Shown: positions 17,187-25,719, counted from the first letter of the stretch. The stretch is DNA of 64,000 bases from Pseudomonas sp. UBA5706 (GCF_002419965.1 NZ_DIHC01000026.1:70488-134487), one strand, 5' to 3'. The notes: generated by a model not told the origin, from the sequence alone. Program-made: numbers and translations.

Positions 17187-18122
17187 TCAGATGATGTTCA
17201 GACGCTGAAGCGCGCTCTGGGCGCGCAAAGGGTCTTCGGCGAGGATAAGCCCGGCAATCTCCTGGACAGAGACGGCTAATTCGGCCGAATGGATGCGTAC
17301 GGTAGGGCCGATAATCAACTTCGGGCAGTCGATATTGTTCAGCAGGCGTGGCAACTGGCTCAGATTCAACGATTTGCTGGAATACAGCAGCACGGCTCGC
17401 GGCTGGAGGTATTCGCAGGCCAGGCTCAATTCGCCGGCAGGCAATGGCCAGTCGAATACTTCCACAGGACAATCGGCGCTACTTACCAGCCAAGCGGTCA
17501 GCCATAGGTGGGGCTCCAGTGGCAGATCGGACTGGTTGACCAATAACAGGGGCGTGCCCTTGAGCTGACGGTTGTTATGGTAAAGCCGTGCACCGAACTT
17601 GCTGCGCAGCCAGGAATAGAAGAACACGCGCTCCAGTTGCGCGCCGAACTGGCCCTGCCAGCGTTGTTCGAGAGCAGCCAGCAGCGGCAATAACAGCTGT
17701 TCGCACAGGGTGCGCGGTGGATACAGCGACATGGCTTGATTAAGGGAGTCATCCAGGCGCCGTTCGCAGAGCGTGGTAATCGCTTCCAGCAAGTTCTGGC
17801 GCAGTTGATCCCAGTCGTTTTCCAGGCTTGGCGGCGGGGGCTGCTGGTGATCGATCAGTTGCTTGACCTGGCTCACCGATACCCCGCGATTGAGCCAGGT
17901 AAGAATCGTCAACACCCGGTCGACATGGGCCGTGCTGTACAAGCGGTGCCCCTTGGGGGTGCGATGAGGCACGATCAGGCCATAACGCCGTTCCCAGGCG
18001 CGCAGGGTTACCGCGTTCACTCCGGTGAGACGGGCGACTTCGCGTATCGGTAACCAGCCTTCTTCGAGAGCGTGAGCGTAGTCCTGCGCTTCATTGAACG
18101 GTTCGGAGTGGGTATTTTTCAT
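17187..18122 (-). CDS. MerR-family regulator, LitR/PplR-like, lacking B12-binding motif
   Basis: The protein has 311 residues. The N-terminal MerR winged helix reads REVARLTGVNAVTLRAWERRYGL with PHRTPKGHRLYS. The C-terminal half resembles the helical/Rossmann sensor region of CarH/LitR, but the cobalamin signatures (the Glu-His-His helix and DxHxxG loop) are absent. In Pseudomonas putida such B12-independent LitR homologues (PplR type) control photolyase and related light-induced genes, and the same gene context is seen here. It overlaps nothing but starts one base after the ybgA-like stop, so the two are coupled. It probably represses its own operon via the boxes at 19126 and 19177 (inference). 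Confidence 0.88.
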   Translation of the reverse strand: MKNTHSEPFNEAQDYAHALEEGWLPIREVARLTGVNAVTLRAWERRYGLIVPHRTPKGHRLYSTAHVDRVLTILTWLNRGVSVSQVKQLIDHQQPPPPSLENDWDQLRQNLLEAITTLCERRLDDSLNQAMSLYPPRTLCEQLLLPLLAALEQRWQGQFGAQLERVFFYSWLRSKFGARLYHNNRQLKGTPLLLVNQSDLPLEPHLWLTAWLVSSADCPVEVFDWPLPAGELSLACEYLQPRAVLLYSSKSLNLSQLPRLLNNIDCPKLIIGPTVRIHSAELAVSVQEIAGLILAEDPLRAQSALQRLNII

Positions 18123-18123
18123 G

Positions 18124-19104
18124 TCAGATCGCATTACGCAGGCTTAGGTTTTCCGGATGCGGTTGCAGGTACACCTGCAAGGCGATATAGGGGTCCGGGT
18201 GCTGTCGGAAGTGATGCTTGAGCAGAGTCAGCGGTACCACCAACGGAACGATGCCCTCGTGGTACTGATGGATGACCGTCTGGATTTCCTGTTTGTCGGC
18301 CCCGCTGATGGTGTCGCGCAGGTAACCGCAAATGTGCTGCAACACATTGGTGTGGGTGCGGCGGGTGGCCGGTTTCTTCAGCGCGCTCATCAGCTCGCTG
18401 AAATAGCGCGGTGCGATGTCGGTCAGGTCGTTGCGGCCCATATTGCCCAGCAAATTGCCCAGCGCCTTGTACTGGATCGGGTCGTTGGCCATCAGTTGGT
18501 ACTTATAGCGAGAGTGAAAGTCGGTCAGCGCACGGCGGGTGATGCCGTCTTTGAGCAGTTGCTGCCATGCGGCATAAGCAAACACGCGGGTGATGAAGTT
18601 CTCACGCAGGACCGGGTCATTCAGGCGGCCGTCTTCCTCTACCGGCAGATCCGGCTGGCGGGCGCAGAAGGCCTGGGCATAGATACCGCGTGCTCCACCG
18701 TCGAAAGGCGCGCCGTTTTCACGGTAGACCTTGACCCTTTCCAAACCGCAGGAGGGTGATTTCTGCATGAAAATGTAGCCGCAGATATCATCCATCTCGC
18801 GAGCCATGTGATTGCCATATTCAGCCAGAGGCTGCGTGACATTCATGTCGGGGCGCACCGTGCCCACTGCCTGGGGATATTCAGGATCGCCCACCAGGCG
18901 GATCGTTTCACGGGGAATGCCCATGCCGATGGCGACTTCAGGGCAGGCAGGCACGAAATCGAAGTGTTCGTTCAAGGCTCGAGTCAGCAGGTGCGATTCC
19001 TTGTGCCCACCGTTGTACCGAACCTCAACGCCCATCAAGCAGGCGCTGACGCCGAGTTTAGGTTTCGGACGGTGTACCGGCGATTGATCTGGGGTCAGGG
19101 GCAT
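18124..19104 (-). CDS. YbgA-type protein, DUF523 plus DUF1722
   Basis: The protein has 326 residues. The N-terminal DUF523 domain shows KLGVSACLMGVEVRYNGGHK and MQKSPSCGLERVKVY, with conserved cysteines that suggest metal or Fe-S binding. The C-terminal DUF1722 (YbgA) domain spans about residues 190-315. The two-domain fusion is frequently found beside phr genes, as here, and in E. coli ybgA is next to phr. Its activity is not established to my knowledge. It is the first gene of the ybgA-merR-phrB operon and lies right downstream of the boxed promoter. Confidence 0.88.
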   Translation of the reverse strand: MPLTPDQSPVHRPKPKLGVSACLMGVEVRYNGGHKESHLLTRALNEHFDFVPACPEVAIGMGIPRETIRLVGDPEYPQAVGTVRPDMNVTQPLAEYGNHMAREMDDICGYIFMQKSPSCGLERVKVYRENGAPFDGGARGIYAQAFCARQPDLPVEEDGRLNDPVLRENFITRVFAYAAWQQLLKDGITRRALTDFHSRYKYQLMANDPIQYKALGNLLGNMGRNDLTDIAPRYFSELMSALKKPATRRTHTNVLQHICGYLRDTISGADKQEIQTVIHQYHEGIVPLVVPLTLLKHHFRQHPDPYIALQVYLQPHPENLSLRNAI

Positions 19105-19125
19105 GGCAAACCTCGATGAACGTCT

Positions 19126-19149
19126 TGTACAACTGCATACGGCTGTACA
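19126..19149. promoter_or_regulatory. LitR/PplR-like box 1 (TGTACA-N12-TGTACA)
   Basis: Two TGTACA half-sites are spaced by exactly 12 bases. This agrees with the T(G/A)TACA-N12-TGTA(C/T)A pattern I recall for LitR-type regulators. It lies between the predicted -10 element and the ybgA-like start codon, where a bound repressor would block transcription. Confidence 0.6.
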
Positions 19150-19160
19150 GGTTTCTACTC

Positions 19161-19188
19161 ATCATAGGTTTGGAGTTATACAAGTCAA
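19161..19188 (-). promoter_or_regulatory. Sigma70-type promoter of the ybgA-merR-phrB operon
   Basis: On the minus strand TTGACT (19183-19188) is followed after 16 bases by TATGAT (19161-19166), a near-consensus housekeeping promoter pointing at the ybgA-like gene. The -35 element lies inside box 2 and the predicted start region overlaps box 1. Confidence 0.6.
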
Positions 19189-19200
19189 ATGATTTGTATA
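19177..19200. promoter_or_regulatory. LitR/PplR-like box 2 (TATACA-N12-TGTATA)
   Basis: A perfect inverted pair TATACA / TGTATA is spaced by 12 bases and covers the -35 element of the operon promoter. It has the same spacing as box 1. Confidence 0.6.
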
Positions 19201-19334
19201 AGTTTTGTAGCGCGATGCTGAAAAGGTAAGCAGAGCAGACGAGAGGATGGCCCAGTAACGCGGCTGTCAGCGGGCGCAGATTTGTTCAGCGTCCCATGCG
19301 GTGTTGTCGTCCCTGCAGGGTGGGTGGGCCGGCA

Positions 19335-19550
19335 TCATTTCCAGCCCATTACCCATTTCTGCTCGTCTTGCAGCAGTTGCCAACTTATCCGTTCATTTCG
19401 CTTGGTCAGCACAGCCTGTAGTTCCAGTTCCAGCACTGTGCCTTCTTCATCGCAGTACAGTTCGGTTACCAGAAAATGCTTTTCGCGATTGTGGGGGCAT
19501 GCTGCCGTCCATTTCGACAGCAGCAGTTTGCGCGGGTTTAGACGGTTCAC
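19335..19550 (-). CDS. Small Trp-rich protein (TIGR02450-type)
   Basis: The protein has 71 residues with four Trp, reading MNRLNPRKLLLSKWTAA at the start and QDEQKWVMGWK at the end. This matches the small Trp-rich family seen next to photolyase and cryptochrome genes in marine and pseudomonad genomes. The start is a GTG that overlaps the stop of the upstream flavoprotein (GTGA), so translation is coupled. Function is unknown. Co-location with phrB and the boxes suggests a role in light response (inference). Confidence 0.75.
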   Translation of the reverse strand: MNRLNPRKLLLSKWTAACPHNREKHFLVTELYCDEEGTVLELELQAVLTKRNERISWQLLQDEQKWVMGWK

Positions 19551-20533
19551 TTGAGGTGCTCCAGCAGGCGACGTGCAGCCTCCTGACCACTAAGCCAGGC
19601 GCCCTCGACGCGGCCCGAAAGGCACCAGTCGCCGCACACATACAGACCCAGATCGGGGTCGGTCAATGCGCCGACTTCCCGCCCGCCCGCCGGTCGTGCA
19701 TACAGCCAGCGATGGGCGAGGGTGAATGCCGGTGCAGGCACTGCGCAGTTGATAAGCTCGGCAAAGGCGCCGTGAAGATGGTCGATAACCTGTTCCTTGG
19801 GCATGTCCAAGTGCTGACGGCTCCAGGCGCTGGTGGCGTGCAACACCCAGGTGTCCATCTTGCTGTCGCGTCCCGGTTTACTGCGATTACGGGCGAACCA
19901 ATCGATAGGGCTGTCCTGCACGAAACAGCCTTCCAGCGAGGTGTCCAGTGGGGCGTCGAATGCCAAGGCAACAGCCCAGGTCGGTTCCATCTTGACGCCT
20001 GCCACCACACTGGCCAGTTTCGGGGCGGCGGCAAGCAACGTGGTTGCCTGCGGGGCGGGGATAGCAATGACTACGTGACTGAACGGGCCGTGGCTGCGGC
20101 CATCGGCGTCGAGCAGGCTCCAGTGTTCTTCGCCACGGAAGACTTCGGTAATGCGACACGAGAATGTAACCGGCATATCAGCGAGCATGGCGCGGGTAAT
20201 GGCGCTCATGCGCGGAGTGCCGACCCAGCGCACTTGCTCGTCCGGAGAAAGGCTCAACCTGCCAGCGTGATAGTTGTAGAGCCTGGGTTTCCATTCAGCG
20301 ACATGGCCTTCGGCCTGCAATTGCTGAACCGCAGCAGCGAAGCGGCGATCGCGTGCAGTGAAATACTGCGCGCCCATATCCAGAGCGCCCGCATCGCTGC
20401 GCTTGCTTGACATGCGTCCGCCGCTGCCACGGCTTTTGTCGAATAGGTGAATGCCATGCCCGGCGGCTTGTAATGCGCGGGCGGCAGAGAGTCCGGCGAT
20501 ACCGGTACCGATGATTGCGATGGGTACAGTCAT
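19547..20533 (-). CDS. FAD/NAD(P)-binding amine-oxidase-like protein
   Basis: This 328-residue protein has an N-terminal dinucleotide-binding motif IAIIGTGIAGLSAARALQAAG and a downstream GRMSSKRSDAGALDMGAQYFTAR segment, as in renalase-like flavoproteins. The C-terminal FAD contact YVCGDWCLSGRVEGAWLSG is also present. Substrate is unknown. Members of this family are recurrent neighbours of photolyase and MerR light regulators in Pseudomonas. It is the first gene of a two-gene unit with the Trp-rich protein. Box 3 lies 48 bases upstream of its start. Confidence 0.85.
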   Translation of the reverse strand: MTVPIAIIGTGIAGLSAARALQAAGHGIHLFDKSRGSGGRMSSKRSDAGALDMGAQYFTARDRRFAAAVQQLQAEGHVAEWKPRLYNYHAGRLSLSPDEQVRWVGTPRMSAITRAMLADMPVTFSCRITEVFRGEEHWSLLDADGRSHGPFSHVVIAIPAPQATTLLAAAPKLASVVAGVKMEPTWAVALAFDAPLDTSLEGCFVQDSPIDWFARNRSKPGRDSKMDTWVLHATSAWSRQHLDMPKEQVIDHLHGAFAELINCAVPAPAFTLAHRWLYARPAGGREVGALTDPDLGLYVCGDWCLSGRVEGAWLSGQEAARRLLEHLK

Positions 20534-20819
20534 AGGGGCCTCGTTACCTTGTCTGCACAGACTACGCCGTCGTTAAAACCTGTACAATTCTGTTTTTCGG
20601 TATAACTTATCGTCCTTCGACGTGCAGGACGCTGTTCGCCTGGCGATTAACCGTGAGTGTGACGTTTCACCAGAATCGTTCAAATGTGCGAACGGATCAA
20701 TCGAACGTACACCGCTTGCGTCGTTCTCCAGAGCGTGGCCTACGCTTGGCTCACAAGCGCATTATTTGTGAAGAAATAGACTACTGATTAGCGCTGGACG
20801 CCACGCGAGGAATTCACTC
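20534..20819. other. Divergent intergenic region with box 3
   Basis: This 286-base non-coding gap separates the flavoprotein and epimerase-like genes. Besides box 3 it holds AT-richer sequence from 20570 to 20615 that could contain promoters in either direction. I cannot fix -10/-35 pairs with confidence. Confidence 0.5.
20581..20604. promoter_or_regulatory. LitR/PplR-like box 3 (TGTACA-N12-GGTATA)
   Basis: TGTACA and GGTATA are separated by 12 bases, matching boxes 1 and 2 with one mismatch. The box is in the divergent gap between the flavoprotein (minus) and the epimerase-like gene (plus). Confidence 0.5.
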
Positions 20820-21722
20820 ATGCACATCTTGCTGACCGGCGGTACGGGCTTGATAGGGCGCCGCCTGTGTCAACACTGGCTCGACCAGGGCCATCAACTG
20901 ACGGTCTGGAGTCGCAAGCCTGACCAAGTGGCCCGTCTTTGCGGTTCCAGCGTTCGCGGCATCGCCCACCCCGACGACCTGGGCGCCGAACCTGTCGATG
21001 CTGTGATTAACCTGGCCGGTGCGCCGATTGCCGACCGTCCCTGGACCCGCAAGCGCAAAATGCTGCTATGGGATAGCCGCATCACCCTCACTGAGCAGTT
21101 GATCACCTGGCTCGAACGCCGCGAACAGAAACCCGCCGTGCTGATTTCGGGATCTGCGGTGGGCTGGTACGGCGACGGGGGCGAGCGCGATCTTGACGAG
21201 TCCTCGCAGCCTGTCAGCGAAGACTTCGCCAGTCGCTTGTGCATTGCCTGGGAAGAAACTGCCCAGAGAGCCCAGGTCCTGGGGATTCGCGTAGTGCTGC
21301 TGCGCACCGGTCTTGTGCTCGCCAGTGAAGGCGGCATGCTGCAGCGCCTGTTGCCGCCCTTCAAACTGGGTATGGGCGGGCCGATCGGCAGCGGACGCCA
21401 GTGGATGCCCTGGGTTCATATCGATGATCAAATCGCCGCGATTGATTTTCTGTTGAACCGTGATGATGCTCAGGGTCCTTATAATGCGTGCGCGCCATCA
21501 CCCGTTCGTAACCGCGATTTCGCCAAGACCCTGGCGGCGATCCTGCACAGGCCGGCGTTCATGCCCATGCCCGCGATCGCTTTGCGCCTTTTGATGGGCG
21601 AGCTGTCGATCCTGCTGCTGGGCGGTCAGCGCGCGCACCCTAACCGGCTGCAGGAAGCTGGCTTCATTTTCCGATTCACCGATCTGCACGCGGCCCTGGA
21701 AAATCTTTTAGGCCGCCATTGA
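20820..21722 (+). CDS. TIGR01777-family NAD(P)-dependent epimerase-like protein (YfcH/SDR39U1)
   Basis: This 300-residue protein of the extended SDR type begins MHILLTGGTGLIGRRLCQHW (NAD(P)-binding Rossmann motif). It carries VINLAGAPIADRPWTRKRK and the active-site-like SGSAVGWYGDGGE segment typical of TIGR01777. The C-terminal DUF1731-like tail (RLQEAGFIFRFTDLHAAL) is intact. The reaction is unknown. It is 14 bases upstream of hemH and probably cotranscribed, which is also its usual position in pseudomonads. Confidence 0.9.
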   Translation: MHILLTGGTGLIGRRLCQHWLDQGHQLTVWSRKPDQVARLCGSSVRGIAHPDDLGAEPVDAVINLAGAPIADRPWTRKRKMLLWDSRITLTEQLITWLERREQKPAVLISGSAVGWYGDGGERDLDESSQPVSEDFASRLCIAWEETAQRAQVLGIRVVLLRTGLVLASEGGMLQRLLPPFKLGMGGPIGSGRQWMPWVHIDDQIAAIDFLLNRDDAQGPYNACAPSPVRNRDFAKTLAAILHRPAFMPMPAIALRLLMGELSILLLGGQRAHPNRLQEAGFIFRFTDLHAALENLLGRH

Positions 21723-21736
21723 CATCAAGGTGTTGC

Positions 21737-22762
21737 ATGACCGATCACGCGTTGCTGCTGGTTAACCTCGGGTCGCCAGCCTCCACCGAAGTTGCGGATG
21801 TTCGCCGCTACCTCAATCAGTTCCTGATGGACCCCTATGTCATTGATCTACCCTGGCCTGTGCGCCGTCTGCTGGTGTCGCTGATCCTGATCAAACGCCC
21901 TGAGCAGTCGGCCCATGCCTACGCCTCGATCTGGTGGGACGAGGGCTCGCCGCTGGTGGTGCTGAGCAAGCGTCTGCAGCAGGCCATGACGCAGGAATGG
22001 AAGCAGGGACCGGTGGAGTTGGCCATGCGTTACGGCGAGCCTTCGATCGAAACGGTGCTGACGCGTCTGGCCGCCCAGGGCATCCGCAAAATTACCCTGG
22101 CCCCGCTCTATCCGCAGTTCGCCGACAGCACCGTGACCACGGTCGTTGAAGAAGCCAGACGTGTGATTCGCGATAAAAAGCTCAGTTTCGAGCTGGCCCT
22201 GTTGCCACCCTTCTTCAATCAGCCCGAGTATCTGCAAGCCTTGGTACAGAGCGTTCAGCCCTATCTGGCACAGGATTACGACCACCTGCTGCTGAGCTTT
22301 CATGGCCTGCCTGAACGGCACATCACCAAGCTCGACCCGACTGCAAATCACTGCTTCAAGGATGGCGATTGTTGTGCGAAGGCGCCGCCGGAGGTTCTCG
22401 CGGTGTGCTACCGCGCGCAGTGCATGCGCTCATCTGCCGAGTTCGCGAGGCTGATGGGTATCCCTGACGGCAAGTGGTCGGTGTCGTTCCAGTCGCGGTT
22501 GGGCCGAGCCAAGTGGATCGAACCCTACACTGAAGCTCACCTAGCCGAACTGGCAGGGAAGGGCGTGAAAAAGCTGCTGGTCATGTGCCCTGCGTTCGTT
22601 GCCGACTGCATCGAAACGCTGGAGGAGATCGGCGATCGCGGGGCGGAGCAATTCAAGGAAGCGGGCGGCGAGGAACTGGTGCTGATCCCATGCCTCAACG
22701 ACGACCCGAACTGGGCCAAAGCGTTGAACACGCTGTGCGAACGGGCGCCGGCGATGGTCTGA
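21737..22762 (+). CDS. hemH: Ferrochelatase
   Basis: This 341-residue enzyme inserts Fe2+ into protoporphyrin IX in the last step of haem synthesis. Landmarks are LLLVNLGSPASTEVADVRRYL, the catalytic His in LLSFHGLPERH, and FQSRLGRAKWIEPYT. The segment CFKDGDCCAKAPPEVLAVC has the clustered cysteines seen in many proteobacterial enzymes. An ATG at 21719 in the same frame overlaps the upstream stop, but 21737 (MTDHALLLVN) fits the family. Free porphyrins are photosensitisers, so its place beside the light cluster is sensible. Confidence 0.97.
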   Translation: MTDHALLLVNLGSPASTEVADVRRYLNQFLMDPYVIDLPWPVRRLLVSLILIKRPEQSAHAYASIWWDEGSPLVVLSKRLQQAMTQEWKQGPVELAMRYGEPSIETVLTRLAAQGIRKITLAPLYPQFADSTVTTVVEEARRVIRDKKLSFELALLPPFFNQPEYLQALVQSVQPYLAQDYDHLLLSFHGLPERHITKLDPTANHCFKDGDCCAKAPPEVLAVCYRAQCMRSSAEFARLMGIPDGKWSVSFQSRLGRAKWIEPYTEAHLAELAGKGVKKLLVMCPAFVADCIETLEEIGDRGAEQFKEAGGEELVLIPCLNDDPNWAKALNTLCERAPAMV

Positions 22763-22777
22763 CGTAGCGTTTTTCTT

Positions 22778-22820
22778 GAGCAGCACGGCTTGCCGCCGGC
22801 GCGCCAGCGTTGCCAAGCCG
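22778..22820. repeat. REP-like palindrome (copy 2, shorter)
   Basis: It reads GAGCAGCACGGCTTGCCGCCGG followed by a GCCAAGCCG counterpart. This is a shortened copy of the family described at 15214, just after hemH. Confidence 0.6.
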
Positions 22821-22850
22821 TATTGGAAGAAGGTGTGCTTAAGCATAAAA

Positions 22851-22873
22851 AAGGGCCTCATCAAGAGGCCCTT
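22851..22873. terminator. Bidirectional terminator between hemH and uraA
   Basis: A 9-bp stem AAGGGCCTC / GAGGCCCTT with a 5-nt loop is followed by CTTTTTA on the plus side and by a TTTTTT tract on the minus side. It serves the convergent hemH and uraA. Confidence 0.88.
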
Positions 22874-22893
22874 CTTTTTAAAAAGCATCAAAC

Positions 22894-24174
22894 TTATGGC
22901 AGTTGATCATCCAGGTGCTTGTTCTTCCAGGCGTCGTTGCCTGGCAGGATCAGATTCAGCACGATGGCGGTGACCGCGCACAGCGCAATGCCCTTCATCC
23001 CGAAATCATCAGGCCCATTGCCTGTGCCGATCAGTACACCACCGATACCAAACACCAGGGTCACCGAAACAATCACCAGATTGCGCGCTTCGGTCAGGTC
23101 GACCTTATGGCGAATCAGCGTGTTCATCCCCACCGCCGCGATGGAACCAAACAGCAGACACAGAATGCCGCCCATCACCGGTACCGGAATGCTTTGCAGC
23201 AGTGCGCCGAATTTGCCAATGAATGCCAGGCTGATGGCGAAGATCGCAGCCCAGGTCATGATCTTCGGATTGTAATTCTTGGTCAGCATCACCGCGCCCG
23301 TCACCTCGGCATACGTGGTGTTAGGCGGGCCGCCAAAGGCGCCGGCAACCGTCGTGGCAATGCCGTCGCCCAGCAAAGTGCGATGCAGGCCCGGTTTCTT
23401 CAGATAGTCACGTCCCGTCACACTGCCGACCGCAATCACCCCACCGATGTGTTCGATCGCTGGCGCCAAGGCTACCGGGACGATGAACAGAATCGCCTGC
23501 CAGTTGAACTCCGGCGCGGTGAAGTGCGGAATGTCCAACCACGGCGCTGCTGCAATTTTCGCTACGTCGACTACGCCGAAATAGAACGAAAGGGCAAAGC
23601 CCACCAGCACCCCGGAGATGATCGGCACCAGACGGAAGATACCTTTACCGAACACCGCCACGATCAACGTTGTCAACAGGGCTGCCATCGAGATCACGAT
23701 AGCGGTGTGATACGGGATCAACTCCGCGGCGCCGTCGCCGGTCCGGCCCATCGCCATGTTCGCGGCAATCGGCGCCATTGCCAGACCAATGGAGATGATC
23801 ACCGGGCCGATCACCACCGGTGGCAGCAGGCGATCGATGAAACCGGTGCCTTTGATCTTCACCGCAAGGCCCAGAAACGTGTAGACAAATCCTGCTGCCA
23901 TCACCCCACCCATGGTCGCGGCCAGGCCGAACTGGCCCTTGGCGAGAATGATGGGCGTAATAAAGGCGAAGCTCGAAGCCAGAAACACCGGCACCTGACG
24001 GCCTGTCACCAGTTGAAAGCACAACGTGCCCAGGCCTGCGGTGAACAGCGCAACGTTAGGATCGAGGCCGGTAATCAGCGGCATCAGCACGAGGGCCCCG
24101 AAGGCCACGAACAGCATTTGCGCGCCTGACAGCACGGTACGCCACAGTGGATCGTTGAACTCATCCTGCTTCAT
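22894..24174 (-). CDS. uraA: Uracil/xanthine permease (NCS2, UraA-like)
   Basis: This 426-residue inner-membrane transporter of the NAT/NCS2 family has about 12-14 hydrophobic segments. Family signatures are GLGTLCFQLVTGRQVPVFLASSFAF near the N-terminus, PAIEHIGGVIAVGSVTGRD with the substrate-contacting Glu, and GGPPNTTYAEVTGAV. The pairing with upp, whose last base overlaps the uraA start, supports uracil as substrate: the permease brings it in and Upp traps it as UMP. Confidence 0.94.
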   Translation of the reverse strand: MKQDEFNDPLWRTVLSGAQMLFVAFGALVLMPLITGLDPNVALFTAGLGTLCFQLVTGRQVPVFLASSFAFITPIILAKGQFGLAATMGGVMAAGFVYTFLGLAVKIKGTGFIDRLLPPVVIGPVIISIGLAMAPIAANMAMGRTGDGAAELIPYHTAIVISMAALLTTLIVAVFGKGIFRLVPIISGVLVGFALSFYFGVVDVAKIAAAPWLDIPHFTAPEFNWQAILFIVPVALAPAIEHIGGVIAVGSVTGRDYLKKPGLHRTLLGDGIATTVAGAFGGPPNTTYAEVTGAVMLTKNYNPKIMTWAAIFAISLAFIGKFGALLQSIPVPVMGGILCLLFGSIAAVGMNTLIRHKVDLTEARNLVIVSVTLVFGIGGVLIGTGNGPDDFGMKGIALCAVTAIVLNLILPGNDAWKNKHLDDQLP

Positions 24175-24812
24175 CAGGCGTCCTTCTGCTTGGTGCCGAA
24201 AATCTTGTCACCGGCATCGCCCAGGCCTGGAATGATGTAGCCGTGTTCGTTCAGGCGCTGGTCGATAGAGGCAGTGTAGAGTTTAACGTCCGGGTGAGCC
24301 TTCTCGACCACGTCGATACCTTCCGGTGCAGCGACCAAGACCATGGCGCGGATATCGCGGCAGCCGGCCTTTTTCAACAGGTCAATGGTGGCGACCATCG
24401 AGGCACCGGTGGCCAACATCGGGTCGATGATCAGCGCCAGACGCTGGTCAATTTCGGGTGCAAGTTTTTCCAGGTAGGTGTGCGCTTCGAGGGTTTCCTC
24501 GTTACGCGCAACACCAACGGCACTGACCTTGGCGCCCGGGATCAGGCTGAGGACCCCTTCCAGCATGCCGATGCCCGCGCGCAGAATCGGCACTACGGTA
24601 ATCTTCTTGCCAGCGATCTTTTCAACCTGAACGGTTCCGGCCCAACCCTGAATATCATAGGTTTCCAGCGGCAGGTCCTTGGTCGCCTCATAGGTCAGCA
24701 GCGAGCCGACTTCCTGCGCCAGTTCACGGAAATTCTTGGTGCTGATATCAGCGCGGCGCATGAGACCGAGCTTGTGACGGATCAGCGGATGGCGGATCTC
24801 ACGAATGGGCAT
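24174..24812 (-). CDS. upp: Uracil phosphoribosyltransferase
   Basis: This 212-residue enzyme converts uracil and PRPP to UMP. It starts MPIREIRHPLIRHKLGLMR, has the PRPP-binding LIIDPMLATGASMVATIDLLK, and ends in the uracil-specific PGLGDAGDKIFGTK. The frame is open to 24839 but the family start is at 24812. The operon order upp-uraA on the minus strand is typical of Pseudomonas. Confidence 0.97.
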   Translation of the reverse strand: MPIREIRHPLIRHKLGLMRRADISTKNFRELAQEVGSLLTYEATKDLPLETYDIQGWAGTVQVEKIAGKKITVVPILRAGIGMLEGVLSLIPGAKVSAVGVARNEETLEAHTYLEKLAPEIDQRLALIIDPMLATGASMVATIDLLKKAGCRDIRAMVLVAAPEGIDVVEKAHPDVKLYTASIDQRLNEHGYIIPGLGDAGDKIFGTKQKDA

Positions 24813-25161
24813 AAAGGAAAGGCTCCAGCGGGCGGGCAAAAAAAACGGCTTAGATTAATCTATTCAGCTGTTACTTGTCTTACCGGTGAGGTTCGCGTTT
24901 CTTACATTAATTGGGACGCAGCGTCTTTACGATAATGTCGGCGGGCGAAGCGGCGTTATAAAACAGCTGAGCAATGGTCATTGACCTCTATCGAATCCGG
25001 AGTCCAAATGAGCGTTCCGAGCCTGTTTCTTGCGCCGCATGGGCCAGCACCGCTACTGGCCGTGGAGGCTCTGTGCAACGTTAGTCCAGAAAAACTTGCC
25101 CTGATGGAAACGGATGCGTACCTTTGCCCGCTTTTCCTTAAACAGCCCCCTGGAGCGCGCC
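24813..25161. other. Divergent upp/hpt intergenic gap with a fossil repeat fragment
   Basis: I see no credible gene in this gap. At 25005-25040 the sequence AAATGAGCGTTCCGAGCCTG is one base different from the interior of the 139-bp element at 45587-45725, so an old copy has probably been partly erased here. A 75-codon frame from 24981 runs through it and is most likely spurious. Confidence 0.5.
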
Positions 25162-25719
25162 ATGTCCGCCGATCTCGAGCATATCCGTCAAGTCATGCGC
25201 GAGGCTGACTGCCTCTACACCAACGACGAAGTCGAGGCATCGATCGCCCGCGTTGGCGAACAAATCAACGGCGTACTGGCCGACCGCAACCCGGTGGTCT
25301 TTTGCGTGATGAATGGCGGCCTGATCTTCGCAGGCAAACTGCTTACGCACCTTAACTTCCCCCTCGAAGCGTCGTACCTGCACGCGACCCGTTATCGTAA
25401 TCAGACCAGCGGCGGCGAGCTGTTCTGGAAAGCCAAGCCAGAAGTCTCGTTCATCGATCGCGACGTGTTGATCATCGACGACATTCTTGACGAAGGTCAC
25501 ACCCTGGGCGCCATTATCGACTTCTGCAAACATGCAGGCGCCCGCGCAGTGCACACTGCCGTGCTGATAGACAAGGATCATGACCGCAAGGCGCGCCCTG
25601 ACCTGAAAGCGGATTTCGTCGGCCTGCCGTGCATCGACCGCTACATCTTCGGTTATGGCATGGATTACAAAGGCTACTGGCGTAATGCGGCCGGGATTTT
25701 TGCCGTAAAAGGCATGTGA
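25162..25719 (+). CDS. hpt: Hypoxanthine-guanine phosphoribosyltransferase
   Basis: This 185-residue purine-salvage enzyme starts at the ATG after GGAGCGCGCC. The PRPP motif is VLIIDDILDEGHTLGAII, and VVFCVMNGGLIFAGKLL contributes the pyrophosphate loop. The C-terminal YIFGYGMDYKGYWRN segment matches the longer Pseudomonas Hpt type, not E. coli Hpt. It is divergent from upp, which places both base-salvage transferases around one regulatory gap. Confidence 0.93.
   Translation: MSADLEHIRQVMREADCLYTNDEVEASIARVGEQINGVLADRNPVVFCVMNGGLIFAGKLLTHLNFPLEASYLHATRYRNQTSGGELFWKAKPEVSFIDRDVLIIDDILDEGHTLGAIIDFCKHAGARAVHTAVLIDKDHDRKARPDLKADFVGLPCIDRYIFGYGMDYKGYWRNAAGIFAVKGM

Noticed and set aside
20581..20606. 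A plus-strand promoter from TGTACA and TATAAC upstream of the epimerase-like gene
   Set aside because: Spacing is only 14 bases and the -35 element is poor; the same bases fit better as a LitR-type box.
22903..24129. A 408-codon plus-strand frame over uraA
   Set aside because: His/Arg/Gln-rich shadow of the permease gene, no family match.
24981..25208. A possible dioxygenase N-terminus (MSVPSLFLAPHGPAP...) upstream of hpt
   Set aside because: The first part is a fragment of the MITE family at 45.6 kb, and the frame runs into the hpt gene out of phase; a protein-coding origin is unlikely.
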